Made by a program: the position numbers and the translations under genes. 64,000 nt of DNA from Butyriboletus loyo (taxonomy: Eukaryota > Basidiomycota > Agaricomycetes > Boletales > Boletaceae), in contig JBBPSI010000017.1 of assembly GCA_038093515.1 (NCBI GenBank), positions 124,001-188,000 of the forward strand. Direction: 5' to 3'. Positions 24,263 through 36,263 of the stretch are shown piece by piece. The notes beneath the pieces are model-generated. The model was not told where the DNA came from. It did no database searches and saw only the letters and a list, made by a program, of their open reading frames with translations. Each line of letters begins with the position of its first letter. The first letter of the stretch is position 1.

Positions 24263-25627
24263 ATGCGTTTCACAATCTCGAATCAAACGCATGACAGCCT
24301 CCTTTGCCACGTTGGAAAGGACGAGTCCGTCCTTCTAGTCCCACCCTTCTCTGAGAGCGCCCAGTTCTCTCCCAGACGCACATCCCTCTCGGTTTGGAGA
24401 CGCTCGCAGGACAAGGAGGTCGTCGAGGGTACAATCACATTGACGTCCGGGAGAAAGTTGAAGTGGGAGCGGGTTACGGTGCAAGGTGACTTGCCCTGGG
24501 TCATATATCGCAATCGGGTGTGCAGCATCGCGCATTTGAATTACTACCCAGGGTTGTGCTCACTTGCGTGTTTACAGATAACCCGGAAACAACATGTATT
24601 GGTTGTGTTCCCGTACAGAGATACCTCGTGCTTCCTTGCAAGCATCCCAGATTCAGTACCCCTTTCGTCGCTGATGCTTCCAGGTCAGTCCTGCACGCTC
24701 TTCTGGCGACCGTCTTGGTGATCCCCCGCGACACAGGCACGCACGAGACGATGGCATTTTACGGCTGGCCCGTTTCGCAATGCCAGCAGAAACGCTTGGA
24801 TACCCAGTTGCATGCAGGGATTCGTGTGATCGACATTCGACTCTCCGTCGTGGACGGTCGACTGATCGCATACCATGGAATATTCCCCGAAGTGACTCCG
24901 TTCGCAGACATGCTCGCGACGTTGCATCATTTCCTCACTTTTCCTAACACAGCGAGCGAGACGGTGGTGGTGTCTATCAAACAAGAAGACAGGGACACGG
25001 GATCGTTTCCTAAACTAGTGTATGAAGAGATCGTAGCGTCGCCTGGCGGACGGGAGATGTGGTTCGTCGAAAACCGAATACCGAACCTTGGAGAAGTGCG
25101 AGGGAAGGCGGTCATGTTCAGTCGATTTGGTGGGGACGATGCGAACGGGATCCACCCGTCTGTGTGGCCAGACAGCGTCAAGGAAGGATTTCAGTGGGAA
25201 TGTGACCGGACGCTGGTCCGAACGCAGGACTGGTGCGTTGGTGTGTCGAATTCAGCCACGTTTGTCGCTCACGTAGAAGTGAAACAGGTATGGGGTCCCG
25301 TCTTTTTTCGCGATACCCGAGAAGGTGGCGCTGTGTACAGACATCTTGGTCCCGCCCCGCGATTCGGCGGTTCCGACGCTTTCGATCTCTTTCATGTCGG
25401 CTGCGTCTGTACCCTTTGCATTGCCTCCCGTGATCGCCCGTGGGTTTGGGTGGCCCGAGTGGGGTCTTGGGTTCGAGGGCGTGAACGACGGGGTGGGAAG
25501 GTGGTTGTTGGACCGATTGAGCTCACCGGCGTGCTCGCGGACGAGGGGATGGGCACTGATGGATTACTATGAAGATCCCGTCGTTCGTTTGTTCGTAGAA
25601 TGCAATTTCAGAGGGTACGCAGGGTGA
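24263..25627 (+). CDS. PI-PLC X domain protein (PLC-like phosphodiesterase)
   Basis: The catalytic part belongs to the phosphatidylinositol-specific phospholipase C X-domain superfamily, which cleaves phosphodiester bonds by acid-base catalysis with two histidines. Both are visible: LPGTHETM (~24740) and AYHGIF (~24870). The N-terminal ~100 residues (24263-24520) form a beta-rich domain seen in related fungal proteins. Splices place introns after NR at about 24515-24577, before the GTHET block, and near 25229-25288. The last exon runs to TGA at 25625-25627 and contains RGFGWPEWGLGFEGVNDGVG. There is no obvious signal peptide. No Y, C2 or PH domain is present, so it is not a classical signalling PLC. 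It is divergent from RAD1 over 140 bp. Confidence 0.82.
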
Positions 25628-25848
25628 TCCCGGATCAGTTCATGTGCGTAGATCAATCGGAGAATCGTCCAGTGAAACGTGCATAAGGCGGCTGTGAATC
25701 CGACGTGCACGCTGGCAGCGGACTGGAATTGAAGAAGGGGACGAGTTCCGTCACCACGTTGCCAATTGCATTTGCCTCGTTGCAACATCAAGGTCCCACC
25801 CCTCACCGTAGTCTTCACCGTTTAAATACCGTCACAACTCTCCCAGAA

Positions 25849-27148
25849 ATGGTCCAACCTCCCCTTCCTTCAAACATCCCCGGCACACCTTCTCTCCACC
25901 CTCCCAGAACGACCCCCGTCCTCAACGAACAACTCGAGCTTGCCATGGTCGCACCCACACACTCACGAGCAGTCGCAGTGTACTGTGCTGCCTCCTTTGG
26001 CCATCAAAAAGCTTTCCAGCAGGCGGCGCTCTGTAAGCAGTCGATCCTTCCCTCATACCCCTTCAACTCAGCCCTTTTAGCCATAGCACATGCGCTCGTG
26101 GCAGCAAACAGGCCCCTCGTATATGGAGGTGGCAAGAGCGGCATCATGGGCGTCGTCTCGGGTGCCGTCGCCAACTCCGAGGGCGGTAAAGTCACAGGAA
26201 TCATCCCATATGCGATCCTCGCTGCTGGCGGCGAAAAGGACAAGGGAAACGGCTATCCAACATCTGACTCAGTCGCTGAAACGTTGGACGAGAAGCGCAG
26301 AGGCGAGGTATGTATCCTCCGTCCATACGACCACAACCCTCAGAATGCTGACGTCCTGCTGCGCAATTAGGTGGAAACGGTCAGTACCGTTCCGTTCTAC
26401 ACGTGCAGTCCAGCCCTTGCTGCCCTCGCGTCAACGAACACGGCACCCCGCTAACATGACTCACTAGATCGTCGTCAACTCCATGCATGAGCGTAAAATT
26501 GAAATGGCAAAACGTGTAGGGGCCTTCATCGGCCTGCCCGGTGGCTTTGGCACTTTTGAGGAGGTATGCACCGCTCCGTCCCGTCCCTGCAGTACCTCAT
26601 GCTAACGGAACGTCTTTGATTGGCTAGATCCTCGAAGTCGTCACCTGGAACCAACTTAATATCCATAATAAACGTAAGACGTGCCTTAATATCACTCTCT
26701 CCACCCTCCCTCTTTCTGAATGGGAATCACAACAGCCGTCATCCTCATCAACGTCCACTCGTATTACAACCCGCTCCGTGACCTCATCCGGAACGGTGTT
26801 CGGGAGGGTTTCATCCGGCCCGAGAATGAAAAACTCGTTGTGATTGTCGACGGCCCAGCCGATCACACCAAACACGAGACATTTGATTGGGGCAACGCGG
26901 CCCTCAACGCGATCGACTCGTGGGAGCACGACAAGGTGTCCACCCTCCCGTTCTACTGGAACAAGGACACGGACAGCAGCGACATGACGCACGTGAACAC
27001 GCAGCCAAATGTCAATATCCCGAACGAGAAAGCCCAGACAGAGCACATCGACTCAATACCAGGGTTCAGTGCCCTGCCTGGCCTAAAACTTACTCACGGG
27101 TGGTTTAAGCGAGCGTGGCATGGGCGTGCACGGTCGGGGAGGGTGTGA
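25849..27148 (+). CDS. LOG-family protein (cytokinin-activating phosphoribohydrolase-like)
   Basis: LOG proteins, once annotated as lysine decarboxylases, hydrolyse nucleoside 5'-monophosphates to free base plus ribose 5-phosphate. The hallmark motif is present as [10 protein letters not shown] (~26530-26560), preceded by [16 protein letters not shown] and MHERK, which form the nucleotide pocket. ATG 25849 (MVQPPLPS) gives a ~50-residue N-terminal extension before the Rossmann-like fold. Four introns are seen (about 26309-26370, 26380-26467, 26564-26627 and 26673-26734). The C-terminal extension after the core ([11 protein letters not shown]...[10 protein letters not shown]) is longer than in bacterial LOGs. 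Whether the substrate is a cytokinin riboside phosphate is unknown. Confidence 0.85.
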
Positions 27149-27337
27149 TTTACGTTGTTACATTTAACCATGGCACTTTGGGATACCTACATGTGTTCGT
27201 TAATGGGCCCGATCGTCTTTACTGGTCATCTTAGCCGAATGTATATTACCTCCTCATCTCTTTGGTTTCATATGTAACGATAGACACAGATATCGAACAC
27301 TTGCAATTTTATGCTCTACACTCACGATCTTCCCGAT

Positions 27338-29144
27338 CTAGGACTGCGGTGGTGACTTGGCGAACGACGGATCGATCTTACGCGTGGCGTCCATGAACGC
27401 GTCCACGTCTGCATCCGTAACCTTGGCCTTTCTCTGTGAGATTTTCATGAGTGTCCGTATACCTGATCAAGACAGGGTATGCACACCTCTTGAAAGTCTT
27501 TGACGAACGCCTGCAACATCTGAATACACCTTGCCTTCAACTGTCCAGTGAGCAGTCGGCCAGCACGATAATCCTAACGCAAACAGAGCCCCCGCTAGTT
27601 CAGAAACGCGGGATCGCCCCGGAAACACGCTCACCTCGCCAATCGTCTTCAACTCGTCGTCCTCGTCCAAAAAAAAGCTCAGATACTGGTATGCAACGTC
27701 CACCTCTGTGTCCCCTCCGTACGTTCGATGTTCCTCCTCCGTCTCCCGCCCGCCGGAGAACCCATGTCTATTGATCTTGTTCTTGATCTGGTTCGGGGTA
27801 TCGCTCATAAATATACTCGAGTTGGGGTCCGAGGCGCTCATCTTCGTTTGGGGTCCTTGGAGGGCAGGGAAGAATCGCGAGTGGATGAGTGCGGGCTTGG
27901 GGTACTTGAGTTTTTGGGCGACGTCTCGCGTCAGTCGGAAGTAGGGGTCCTGGTCGATCGCACAGGGAATAAGGCACGGAATGTTGCTCACTTCACCAAA
28001 TATCTGGGGGAAGGAGTTGGAGAACGAAGGTGCGGCTTGGATGGAAACAAAATGTATCTTGCCAATGTTGTCTCTGAACGAGACGTTGTCATAAAAACAC
28101 TCTTTTTTTAGGGCCGCCAACAATCTGGACTCACGAGTCGTTGAAACCAAACGTCGCCTTTGACTGATTATAGGAAATTTGGCGGGATATCTTGACGACG
28201 TTGTGATAGAACGCGCCACCGACAAAGTCAAGGTCGCTGAATATGAACGTTTTCTTGAGGTTGAAGCCAACGGCGATGATATCCTTGGCGTTGCTTCGAC
28301 AGAACCTCCGTACGTCCTCTACCTTGAGCTCATGTTTGAACAAGAATTTCTCGTCGTCTGAACCAGAGACACGGATAAATCCCTATCCTTTTGAGACGAG
28401 AGAGGGACTCGCCTGTGAGTTGGATGACGAGTGGAACGTCAAAGACGTCCTGCAACCACCTGTTCTGGGATGAGACCGAACGGCGAGGCGGCCAAAGGAG
28501 ACCCACTTTGTAAAAACGAACGGGATCATGTGCCCGATGTGCACACTATCACTACTCGGTCCTCGACCGGTATACAAGAAAAACGGCTTCCCTTGCTCGT
28601 ACCGATCCAAAATTCGGTCAAACTCCCTATGCAAAAAAGCAAAACGGGGGGAGGGGGGGGGGATAAACATCAACATCACGGCCTCAGCTGAAGCCCACAT
28701 GCCAAAAAAAACATATAAAGAAGTGAAAAAAAAAAAAGCGGACGGACCGATGGGAGAAGAACATCCCTCTTCGCAAGAGCGGGTGTGGTTTGTGCCCCGT
28801 TAGTTTCTCGAATCGGTTTAGCAACGCAGCATCGACGCGGCGTGTCCCAAATTGATCGATCAATTTGTCGTAGTCGATCGCGAGCTGTTTCCCGTCCGCA
28901 GAAACGGAGCCCTGGACGTCCCATGGGGTGACGACCTGCTCGTGTGCCGCAGACGGATCGGCTGGTTTGATGTCTGGTGCAGCACCAGGAACGCTCGCGG
29001 CGCCGTCGGGTTGAGGTCTGAAGATGATGATTAACGTATGATGCTGGCGTACAGACGTGAGCCTCACGATGAGATTGCTGTCTCATTCAGAGCTGTAGCA
29101 AGTGAATCTGCTGGAGATGGATTCTTTGACGTTGTCACAAACAT
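27338..29144 (-). CDS. WRS1: Cytoplasmic tryptophanyl-tRNA synthetase
   Basis: TrpRS charges tRNA-Trp. It is class I, eukaryotic/archaeal type. ATG 29144 starts [13 protein letters not shown] and joins over an intron (acceptor at ~29018) to a 5' exon that ends in RRGMFFSHR. The HIGH-like motif is in [12 protein letters not shown] (~28530) and the KMSKS-like motif is [15 protein letters not shown] (~27830). The binding core at 28360-28140 ([36 protein letters not shown]) is well conserved. The last exon ends [12 protein letters not shown] and TAG 27338-27340. One intron at about 28600-28750 contains long homopolymer runs, including G- and A-rich tracts on the plus strand. It converges on the LOG gene with 189 bp between stops. 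Confidence 0.92.
28646..28662. repeat. Near-pure G tract (plus strand) in a TrpRS intron
   Basis: The run of G with a single A forms the polypyrimidine tract of the minus-strand intron. Poly-A runs at about 28726-28738 (poly-T in the transcript) lie in the same intron. Confidence 0.7.
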
Positions 29145-29635
29145 GCTGGTGCGTCTACGCGAAAATCCGGTCGATAGTTGTGTAGATCAATGCCAGCGAC
29201 CAATATATAGTCTGACCGAGTCACGATTATCGCCAGATCCTGTGTCTGACTCTCACAAGCGCCAATATTAATGCTTCTCGGCTTTGGTTGTCATCTACAT
29301 TTGAAACCCTTGTATTTATGAATGACAATGTCAACATCGATAATGATATCATGCAGAAGAAGTCAATTGAATTGTACGTGTACGTGGATTATTGAGTGGA
29401 GAGGGAAGGATGGGAAATGTCCGTGCACTACGTCTGCTCCCCGGCCATGACCCTCAGTACTGGTAACAAAATTTTGGCGTGACCCGCCCTGCACGCAACA
29501 GCCGATGACGGGGCGTCGTGTCAAGTGAGCGTCGTCAACAGGCGAAGACGCCTTGCGATCCGGTGATGTAACAAAATAAATGGAAAGAAAAGAACAAGAT
29601 GAAATAGACGTAACACCGTCATATGGTCGACGAAG
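29145..29635. other. Intergenic region between TrpRS and TBP
   Basis: About 490 bp, containing the TrpRS promoter and the TBP 3' UTR. No gene seen. Confidence 0.5.
29202..29210 (-). promoter_or_regulatory. TATA-like element upstream of the TrpRS gene
   Basis: Minus strand reads CTATATATTG about 59 bp upstream of ATG 29144. Position and composition fit a TATA box; not tested. Confidence 0.35.
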
Positions 29636-30738
29636 TTACGGTTTCCTGAACTCGCACAACACCGTATAAATGGTGTTGAATGCGGTGTAAATCTCTTCTC
29701 TAACCTATACGACAAAGGGAGAATGAATGTGTCAACGAGGGTTCAAGCCGGTCGAATCAAACGCAAGCAGCTCGCCAGCGGAACGAAACTCAAACCCTAC
29801 CTTTGCACCAGTCAGAACTATCTTCCCGGAGACGAAGATCAACAAGACGACCTTCGGCTTGATCATGCGGTAGATCAGCCCGGGGAAGAGCTACTCCGAT
29901 TATCAACGTTCGTCCATGGCAACCAGTCCAATGATACATACCTCAGGCTCGTAGCTGCTGAATTGCCCGTGGCTATACGCAAGACCCTCTAATCGTATCG
30001 GGAACTTGACGTCACAGCTACCGACGATATTCTGAATCTTGAACTCGGCAAATTTGGCATCGAAGCCGAGCTTCTGCACAATACGAGCATATTTGCGCGA
30101 CGCCAGCCTCGAGTCATCTTCGCTCTTCGCACCCGTGACGACCATCTTACCCGATGCGAAGATGAGGGCGGTGGTCTTGGGTTCACGAATACGCATGATG
30201 ACGGCGGCGAAACGCTAATGTGCAAAAGCGCATTGGCGTGCACAAATATGCGAATTAAAGTTGTAATACCAACCTTTGGATTATACTCTGCATTACGCGC
30301 ATGTAGAGCGATCGTCTTAAGGTCTAACCGACAATCAAGGTTGACAGTCGCGACAATGTTTTGAAGTGTGGGGACGATGCCCTCCACAGCCGTAATGTGC
30401 TGTTGTTCGAGTGTTAATGGTACCGGTGTAGCAGGCACGGCGAGAGCGGGTGGTGTCGAAGGGCCAGCCACTGTAGGGGAAGGAGCGCCCTTGCTCATGG
30501 ACGCATTTGCCTGAGACATAGACACGACGGGAGCGGGAGCTAGTGTTGTTGGTGGTGGAGTATGTGACTGCGACAACGGCGATGGGCCAGGCAGAGCGAG
30601 ACCCGACGGTCCAGGCAAACTAAAAGAACTGGGGCCGGGAAGGGCGAGTCCATTCGAAGACTGCGGTGCCTGCTGGGGCTGATAGGGAGCGGCCGACCTC
30701 CCAAGGGTAACCTGGCGCGCGGGGAGTGCAAACGACAT
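29636..30738 (-). CDS. TBP: TATA-binding protein
   Basis: TBP nucleates pre-initiation complexes of all three nuclear RNA polymerases. The C-terminal saddle is complete: repeat 1 starts at [18 protein letters not shown] (~30390) with [31 protein letters not shown], and repeat 2 with [21 protein letters not shown] through [19 protein letters not shown] to the terminal CEFRKP and TAA (29636-29638). ATG 30738 begins MSFALPARQ. The N-terminal ~110 residues are low complexity, with repeated [14 protein letters not shown] units, Pro, Ser and Ala. This N-terminal part is variable between fungi. Four or more introns interrupt the core. Confidence 0.95.
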
Positions 30739-30830
30739 TTTCTGGAAAATCTGACGTGGAGGTCGGGGTAAAAGAATGCGTGGGAAAACTGGCGTGGGTG
30801 AAAGATGAGAGCAAATTGTCGGGAGAGCAT

Positions 30831-30844
30831 CCCCCTTATATACC
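30831..30844 (-). promoter_or_regulatory. TATA box upstream of TBP
   Basis: Minus strand reads GGTATATAAGGGGG roughly 93-106 bp before the TBP ATG at 30738, a good match to a TATA element. Confidence 0.5.
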
Positions 30845-30919
30845 AGTTTGATTTTAAACTCCGCTCATGATTACAATTAGACCCTGCCGCCATCGCTTTC
30901 TTGTTTGCTTCCACCATCT

Positions 30920-31166
30920 CTAGTCACCGTATGATCCGTGCAGTTTCGTTGCATTCTTGTTCTTCTTTTGGCTTCTTCCTGTCGTTTCTTGACTTTCCTT
31001 CGTCCTTCCGCCCGTTTGCATGAGTGCCATACGTCGTTCTTGGGGGCGGAACGAGACGACCCGGGTCCAGTGCAGCTGCGGACGACGGATGTTCTAGAAA
31101 GATACCAATTATACCTGTGATCTTCTCACGCCACCCGCGTCTGATAATCAGCCTTACCTCACCCAT
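30920..31166 (-). CDS. Possible small basic protein, two exons
   Basis: ATG 31164-31166 (MGE) is followed by a good donor (GTAAGG) and, 64 nt on, the acceptor TCTTTCTAG. The second exon (30920-31093) would encode about 57 very basic residues rich in Arg, Lys, Gln and Thr and stop at TAG 30920-30922. A second frame through the same exon is equally open and even more basic (KRAEGRRKVKKRQEEAKRR), and would need a different first exon. I do not recognise either product. It could be noncoding leader of TBP's downstream neighbour or nothing at all. Confidence 0.25.
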
Positions 31167-31411
31167 CTATTGTCCAGCTTGAGCTAGTGCCTTTAACACA
31201 ATAGAAGACACAACATGGAGGGTCAACATAAATTGTAAATTACCATACAAGAAAAAGACAAGAGGAGCTGTATACAGATAAATCCACACACGTACATCAA
31301 AGTTAGAACCCAAACCTGCACTTCGAAAGAAGAAACAAAAGCAAGACCATGTCGGCTTTAGTTCAGACTCTCCGGAAAACGTCCTTCCCGGGTCTCAAGT
31401 AAACCGCGTGC

Positions 31412-32554
31412 TCACCGCCCACCAAGCAGCGGACCACGCTCCTCGTCTGAGATAAGAACCACAACGGCCGTAAACCTCCTGTACAGCCCCCAGATGCCTT
31501 TGACCACGCAGAACGCGCTCAAGATGGCAAAGGCGAGAGAGGTCCAGTGCACAAAGGGGTCTATCTGCTGAGCGAAGATACCAAAGAGAGACCACATGAT
31601 GGCAATAGATGCGGGCAAGTCACCCTCAACGGAGGTGAAAGCATATGCTGCGGCAGTGCCCTCGAGGAAGAAGCTGTGTAGCAAGGCACACCACACACGT
31701 GAGCTGCGGTTAGATATTCGCAGGTATGCAAGTGACTTACAGAGCAAGGAAAACGAAAACCTTGGTCCAAACACCGGGGATTTCGCTGAGCGCATTGACA
31801 CCGAAAGCCTCGAAGGCAGTGAGAACTACCAAAACGGTGGTCCATCCGTGCCAGAGCGAGAAAGGAAGGTGCACGAATATTTCGTCACCCGCGCTCGACG
31901 GCGCATGCTGCTTCTTGACGATGTAGTAAATATGCTGACCAGAATTTGCAAGTGGGTTAGCAACTTGTGATCATGTCCGCAAAATATGATGTAACCAAAA
32001 AGATGCACAGCATCAAAATGCCGCCGCCTCGCCGGAAAGGAAGAATGGAAGGTGAAAAGTACGCGAGCAGGCAAGAAACTCACCGTTACAGCGCTGCTGA
32101 CGAAGAGCGCGAAGATGAAGGCCACGACGTAGTGGTGCGCCGCCCAGAGGTTGACGTAAATTGCATTAAGAACACCGAGCAAGGCGAAGCGCCATGAGAT
32201 GCCGTCGATGATGACTTTCTTCCCGACTGCGGTGAACTGGTAGACGATGGTTCCGAGAAGGAGCAGGTGAATGAGGGTCCTGTCCGACGAATGAAAAGGT
32301 GGCAACACAAGAGGGTGAATAGACACACCAAATCAAGAAAGTCCAAGGAGCAGGAGTGATATACGTTTCTTTGCCAGAGTAGTAGATATCATGAGGGGCC
32401 GCGATAGTGTAGATGTTAGAGCCGAGGAAGGCGAAATACACCACGATGTTAAGGAGCTGGAACAGAATGTACGGTTGGGATTCTGGAGACTGGAAAGAGT
32501 GGTCAGTAGACGAACCTTGAGCAAAATGTCGTCCGTCCAAGAGCCTTCAGCCAT
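31412..32554 (-). CDS. Multi-pass membrane protein, uncharacterised fungal family (TspO/MBR-like pattern)
   Basis: The product has about seven hydrophobic helices. ATG 32554 starts [13 protein letters not shown], a soluble tip, followed by helices at [21 protein letters not shown], the segment APWTFLIW plus [14 protein letters not shown], then [32 protein letters not shown], a helix around [17 protein letters not shown], and the last two around 31690-31480. The stop is at 31412. The APWTFLIW block recalls the TspO/MBR family and proteins annotated near it, but the rest does not settle membership. No transport or binding residue can be named. Introns are short. Substrate and membrane are unknown. 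Confidence 0.75.
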
Positions 32555-32620
32555 GATGGAGAGTGCTGTGAACTGTGGTTGTGACAAGGAAAGCGAATAG
32601 GAGGGGAGTCATTTCGTACC

Positions 32621-32634
32621 CGCTTATATATCCG
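32621..32634 (-). promoter_or_regulatory. TATA box upstream of the multi-pass membrane protein
   Basis: Minus strand reads GGATATATAAGCGGG about 70-80 bp upstream of ATG 32554. Confidence 0.5.
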
Positions 32635-33318
32635 CTCTGCCAAACCGAGTAGCCACCTGTGCCAGTCTTCTTCGGCTCACGATTATTCATCACTCGCTAG
32701 TGCACACGTTCACCGCCAGTCCGACACCACGAGGCGCGACCTTTGACAAGGTTCAAACTAAGAACCGCCCATAGACAAGTCAGCTGAAACACACGGTCTC
32801 GATGGAAATGTGCGCAAGACGACCATCCACCGTCTGTTGCGGCAGATACGGTCACTAGAACTCCACGAGGGAGGGAGGAGATGCATTAAAGTCATGTTGG
32901 AGAGCAGAATTTACTAAGTGGTCCGCCCAGTTAAGCGGAACGACCATTATGTACATGCCCCGCACTCAATACGTACTCGGATTTCAGGGGTGGGAGCACC
33001 GTTAGACGAGAGACCCGTCGCAAACGAACTGGTTCAAACATCATAGTTGCGTGAGTCGGAAGATGATCCCACAAAATACGACGATACGTGATGCATTGAC
33101 TACTACCCTGCAGGGTGCCGCCACCATTCGGCTGGGATTATGATGAAGAGATGAATAAATGATCTAACCACACACCAAGTAGGAGGCATGTATGCAGGAG
33201 GGTATTACACTAACTCAAAACACAAAAGCACCAAGCACACGCACATCTAGACACCAGCAACGATCCTATGAAAGCGCAAACGATCAGTTCTCAAATCCGA
33301 AGTGGATCAATCCAGGAC
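32635..33318. other. Intergenic region between the membrane protein and VPS1
   Basis: About 680 bp with stops in all frames. It should include distal promoter of the membrane protein gene and the VPS1 3' UTR. No coding, repeat or RNA signal seen. Confidence 0.45.
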
Positions 33319-35966
33319 TTACTCCTCAGCCTTATTCAGTGCGGTCACCATGCTCACGACCTCCTTCCTCCTGCTGACCACGAACTCGCTCTCCTTCATC
33401 AGTTCGTCCAGGACCTCAGGTTTGTAAAGTTCTTGCAATAACTCCCGCTGCAGATTCTCCTTGGCGTGGTTCACGAGGGTGAGCACGACTGCTTTCGGGA
33501 CCATATCGATCATCTCCCTCTTTACTATGTTGAAATAGGAGTGGATGAGGAGTTCTACGGCGATATATCGTGTGAGTATAGTCTATGCTTGAGTAGACTG
33601 GGCGACTTACTGATAACCTCAGTCTCCATGGTCTCTCGTTCGCTCAGTGCCGATTGAGGTCTGATTATCGCAGGTGGCTACAGGATTAATGGATGTTAAC
33701 CGAGTCAGCAACTCGTCATCTTGGACAGTGCTTACTGATTCCATGGCCGGGCCCCCTTTCTTTGGTTGTCCTTTCCTCGCCGTCGAAAAGAACGAACCGA
33801 AGAAGCTTGACTCATCCCTCTTGGGGTCGACATCGAGGTCACGACCGCCGTTGATTTGGCCTGGTGCAAGCTTGCCGCTCTTCGGATCAGCTGCGGGTGG
33901 AGGAGGCTTGTTGGCATTGAGACGTTCTTGGACTATGCTCATGGCCTGCCCAAGTGAAAGGAGTCAGTGAAGGGCGAGTTGAACTTGCTCGAAAATAAAT
34001 TGCCTTGTGACCACCAAGGAAGTCCGGATGTGTTGTGTTCACGTAACATGCTTGCATGCTATAATAAGGTTATGGTCAACAACGTCTGAACTCTTCGCGA
34101 ACAGTGGAATTGTACGGACGCGACCATATCAGACACAAGTTTAGTCGTTGGGTTCATGGAGTTCTTGAAAAAGTTCACAACAACAGCGTTGAACCGCTCT
34201 CTGAGAGCAGGGAAGCGTCTAAATGCTTGCTGTATACAAATATATAGTCAGCTTGCCCTGTACCCGAGAACAATGACATACGATCTTTTGGAGTAGCTGT
34301 CCAAGGATTCGGATAAGCTCATCGTATACCAGTTGACAACATTTCAAGCCAGGTTCTTCGAGTCGTTTGATTTGCTGCTTGACAATGACCTCGAAGGCTT
34401 GGGTACCAACAAACAACGATGGCGTTGAACCCTAGGTACTTGTTAAATGCCAGACAATCGAAGTGCCCGCGGCGGCCACTTACGGAGGAGTTGTACAGAA
34501 TCGTCCTGATATCACCATCCTTTACTTGATCGAATGGATCGATGCTCTTCACACCATTGTTGAACAATTCGTGGAATACGAAGCTGATACGCGCGCCTCC
34601 ACTGAGTTCATTCAAAGATAGATCATTTGTGTTACCATCAATCACAGTGCGAAATTCGTTCGTGAATTCAGTGATGACAGAAAGAACGACGTTGCCTCCT
34701 GAACCATCACCCAGTGGTCCACCAAGGCTTGCAAGTTCAGCGTTGTACTTTTGAAGTTGCTGCGTTATACGTGCTTTGATGTCTGGGAGGGTGTTGCGAA
34801 TGTGTTGCATGAGGATCTGAAATAATTGATCAACTTGTGGTATGGAGGGAGCAGTAGTCGTAAACGAACCATATTGAGCTTGCGGGCAAGGAAAGGAGTT
34901 CCGCAATATTGAGACTTGCCCTTATAGGAAGGGTGCATCTCGAAGAAATTGCGCTCTGCTTCCAGAGCAGCAGTGATAGACTTAGAAGTGTCAATGTCCC
35001 GTTGCCCGCGGTTAACGACTGGTACATAACCGAGTCTAAGTGGAATGACGCGGCCCGCAAGAATGTCGACGACATCTGTTCCTTGGTCCCTGGACATAAC
35101 GATGAGATTTCTGCCATGTGAGAGCAAGCTGAACAACACACATCAAGTCAACCTTCGTAAGAACACCAATTGTCCGAATACCATCCGGATCAACCTCACG
35201 AGCCAACTTGAGACCATCCGAGTTTGCCAGGTCGGTGTTGGCGGCTGTGACAGCAAGGATTATACAAGCGGGTCGCGATATGAACTTCAAAAGCATTTCC
35301 CTGATTTGTTTTTCGATGTCTTTGGGCTGATCTCCGACAGGCACCTTTGTTAAACCAGGCAAGTCGACGAGGGTAAGCGTCAGCACGTTGGGCGAGAATA
35401 TGCGCAGGTTTATGGGCTGTGGGGAAATACCAGCGTTACGGCCTGTCTTTGCCTCTGTGTCGCGGACGATCTCGGCACGAATTTTATTGAAGTCGTAGAA
35501 TTTCTCGCCAGGCAGATGCAAGAATTCTCCCCATTCCGCTTCGTTGGCTTGCTGGTCTGAGCCTGCAAGTTGTGCTTCGGAAAGTTATTTATGAGATCAA
35601 AGAAGCCTCGGATTTCATTCTGAAACGTACATGAGAGACCATTCGGTTGTGGAGGGGTGGCAGGGCGGTGAATGAGCTGCAGCACGAGTGGTCGCCGTGT
35701 CACGATACCGGTACCGCGAGGCAAAAAATCTCGACCAACGATGTTCTAGGGAGGGTTTAAATGATGGATTATTTGACCGGAATACAGTAGACGCCGCAGC
35801 ATACCTCGAGTACACTACTCTTGCCGCTGCTTTGACTACCAAGCACGCAGATTTGCGGAAGGTCTATTTGGGATCCTGATGATCCAACTGTGCTAAACAC
35901 ATCTTGAAGCTTGTTCACAACAGACACGATTTCTTGACCAAAACCAGTGGGCATGGTGGACGACAT
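33319..35966 (-). CDS. VPS1: Dynamin-like GTPase Vps1
   Basis: Vps1 is a dynamin-family GTPase that drives membrane fission in vacuolar sorting, endocytosis and peroxisome division. ATG 35966 ([10 protein letters not shown]) leads to the G1 P-loop GSQSSGKSS (~35840). Then [16 protein letters not shown] (G2 region, ~35720), [14 protein letters not shown] (G3, ~35370) and TKVDLM (G4, ~35155) follow. The middle/stalk region covers 35130-34080. A basic, Pro/Gly-rich insert precedes the C-terminal GTPase effector domain (33660-33319), which ends [18 protein letters not shown] and TAA. There is no PH or proline-rich SH3-binding tail, as expected for Vps1 rather than classical dynamin. Dnm1 is the nearest alternative, but the C-terminus fits Vps1. 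At least eight introns are present. Confidence 0.92.
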
Positions 35967-36263
35967 AGACGGCGATATGAAAGTAAGAAGACAAGGAGAA
36001 CGCGCGCAGTCCGCGCTGCCAGAAACACGCGATTAGAGCTGCGAAGCATAGCCACCGTCACAAACCATCAACTTGACTCAAACAACGTTCAACCCGCAGT
36101 CCGGGCAGTTCAAGTTGGACTTGCTTTAGCACTTTCTCAGAGACTGGATGCTTTTCGAGGTGACCGCAGTACGCCCGCCTCCTTGGTATATCACGTTACC
36201 CTTTACGTCAGGAGTTGAAACCTGTGGGGTGGGCGAGGTCAAACGGACCTGTCTTTTGCAGTC

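Noticed and set aside
28676..29086. 136-codon minus-strand frame over the TrpRS 5' region
   Set aside because: Alternate frame of the TrpRS N-terminal exon; the correct frame gives the conserved [15 protein letters not shown] region.
29400..29635. Search for tRNA or other structured RNA in spacers
   Set aside because: No A-box/B-box pair or cloverleaf could be supported by eye in any spacer.
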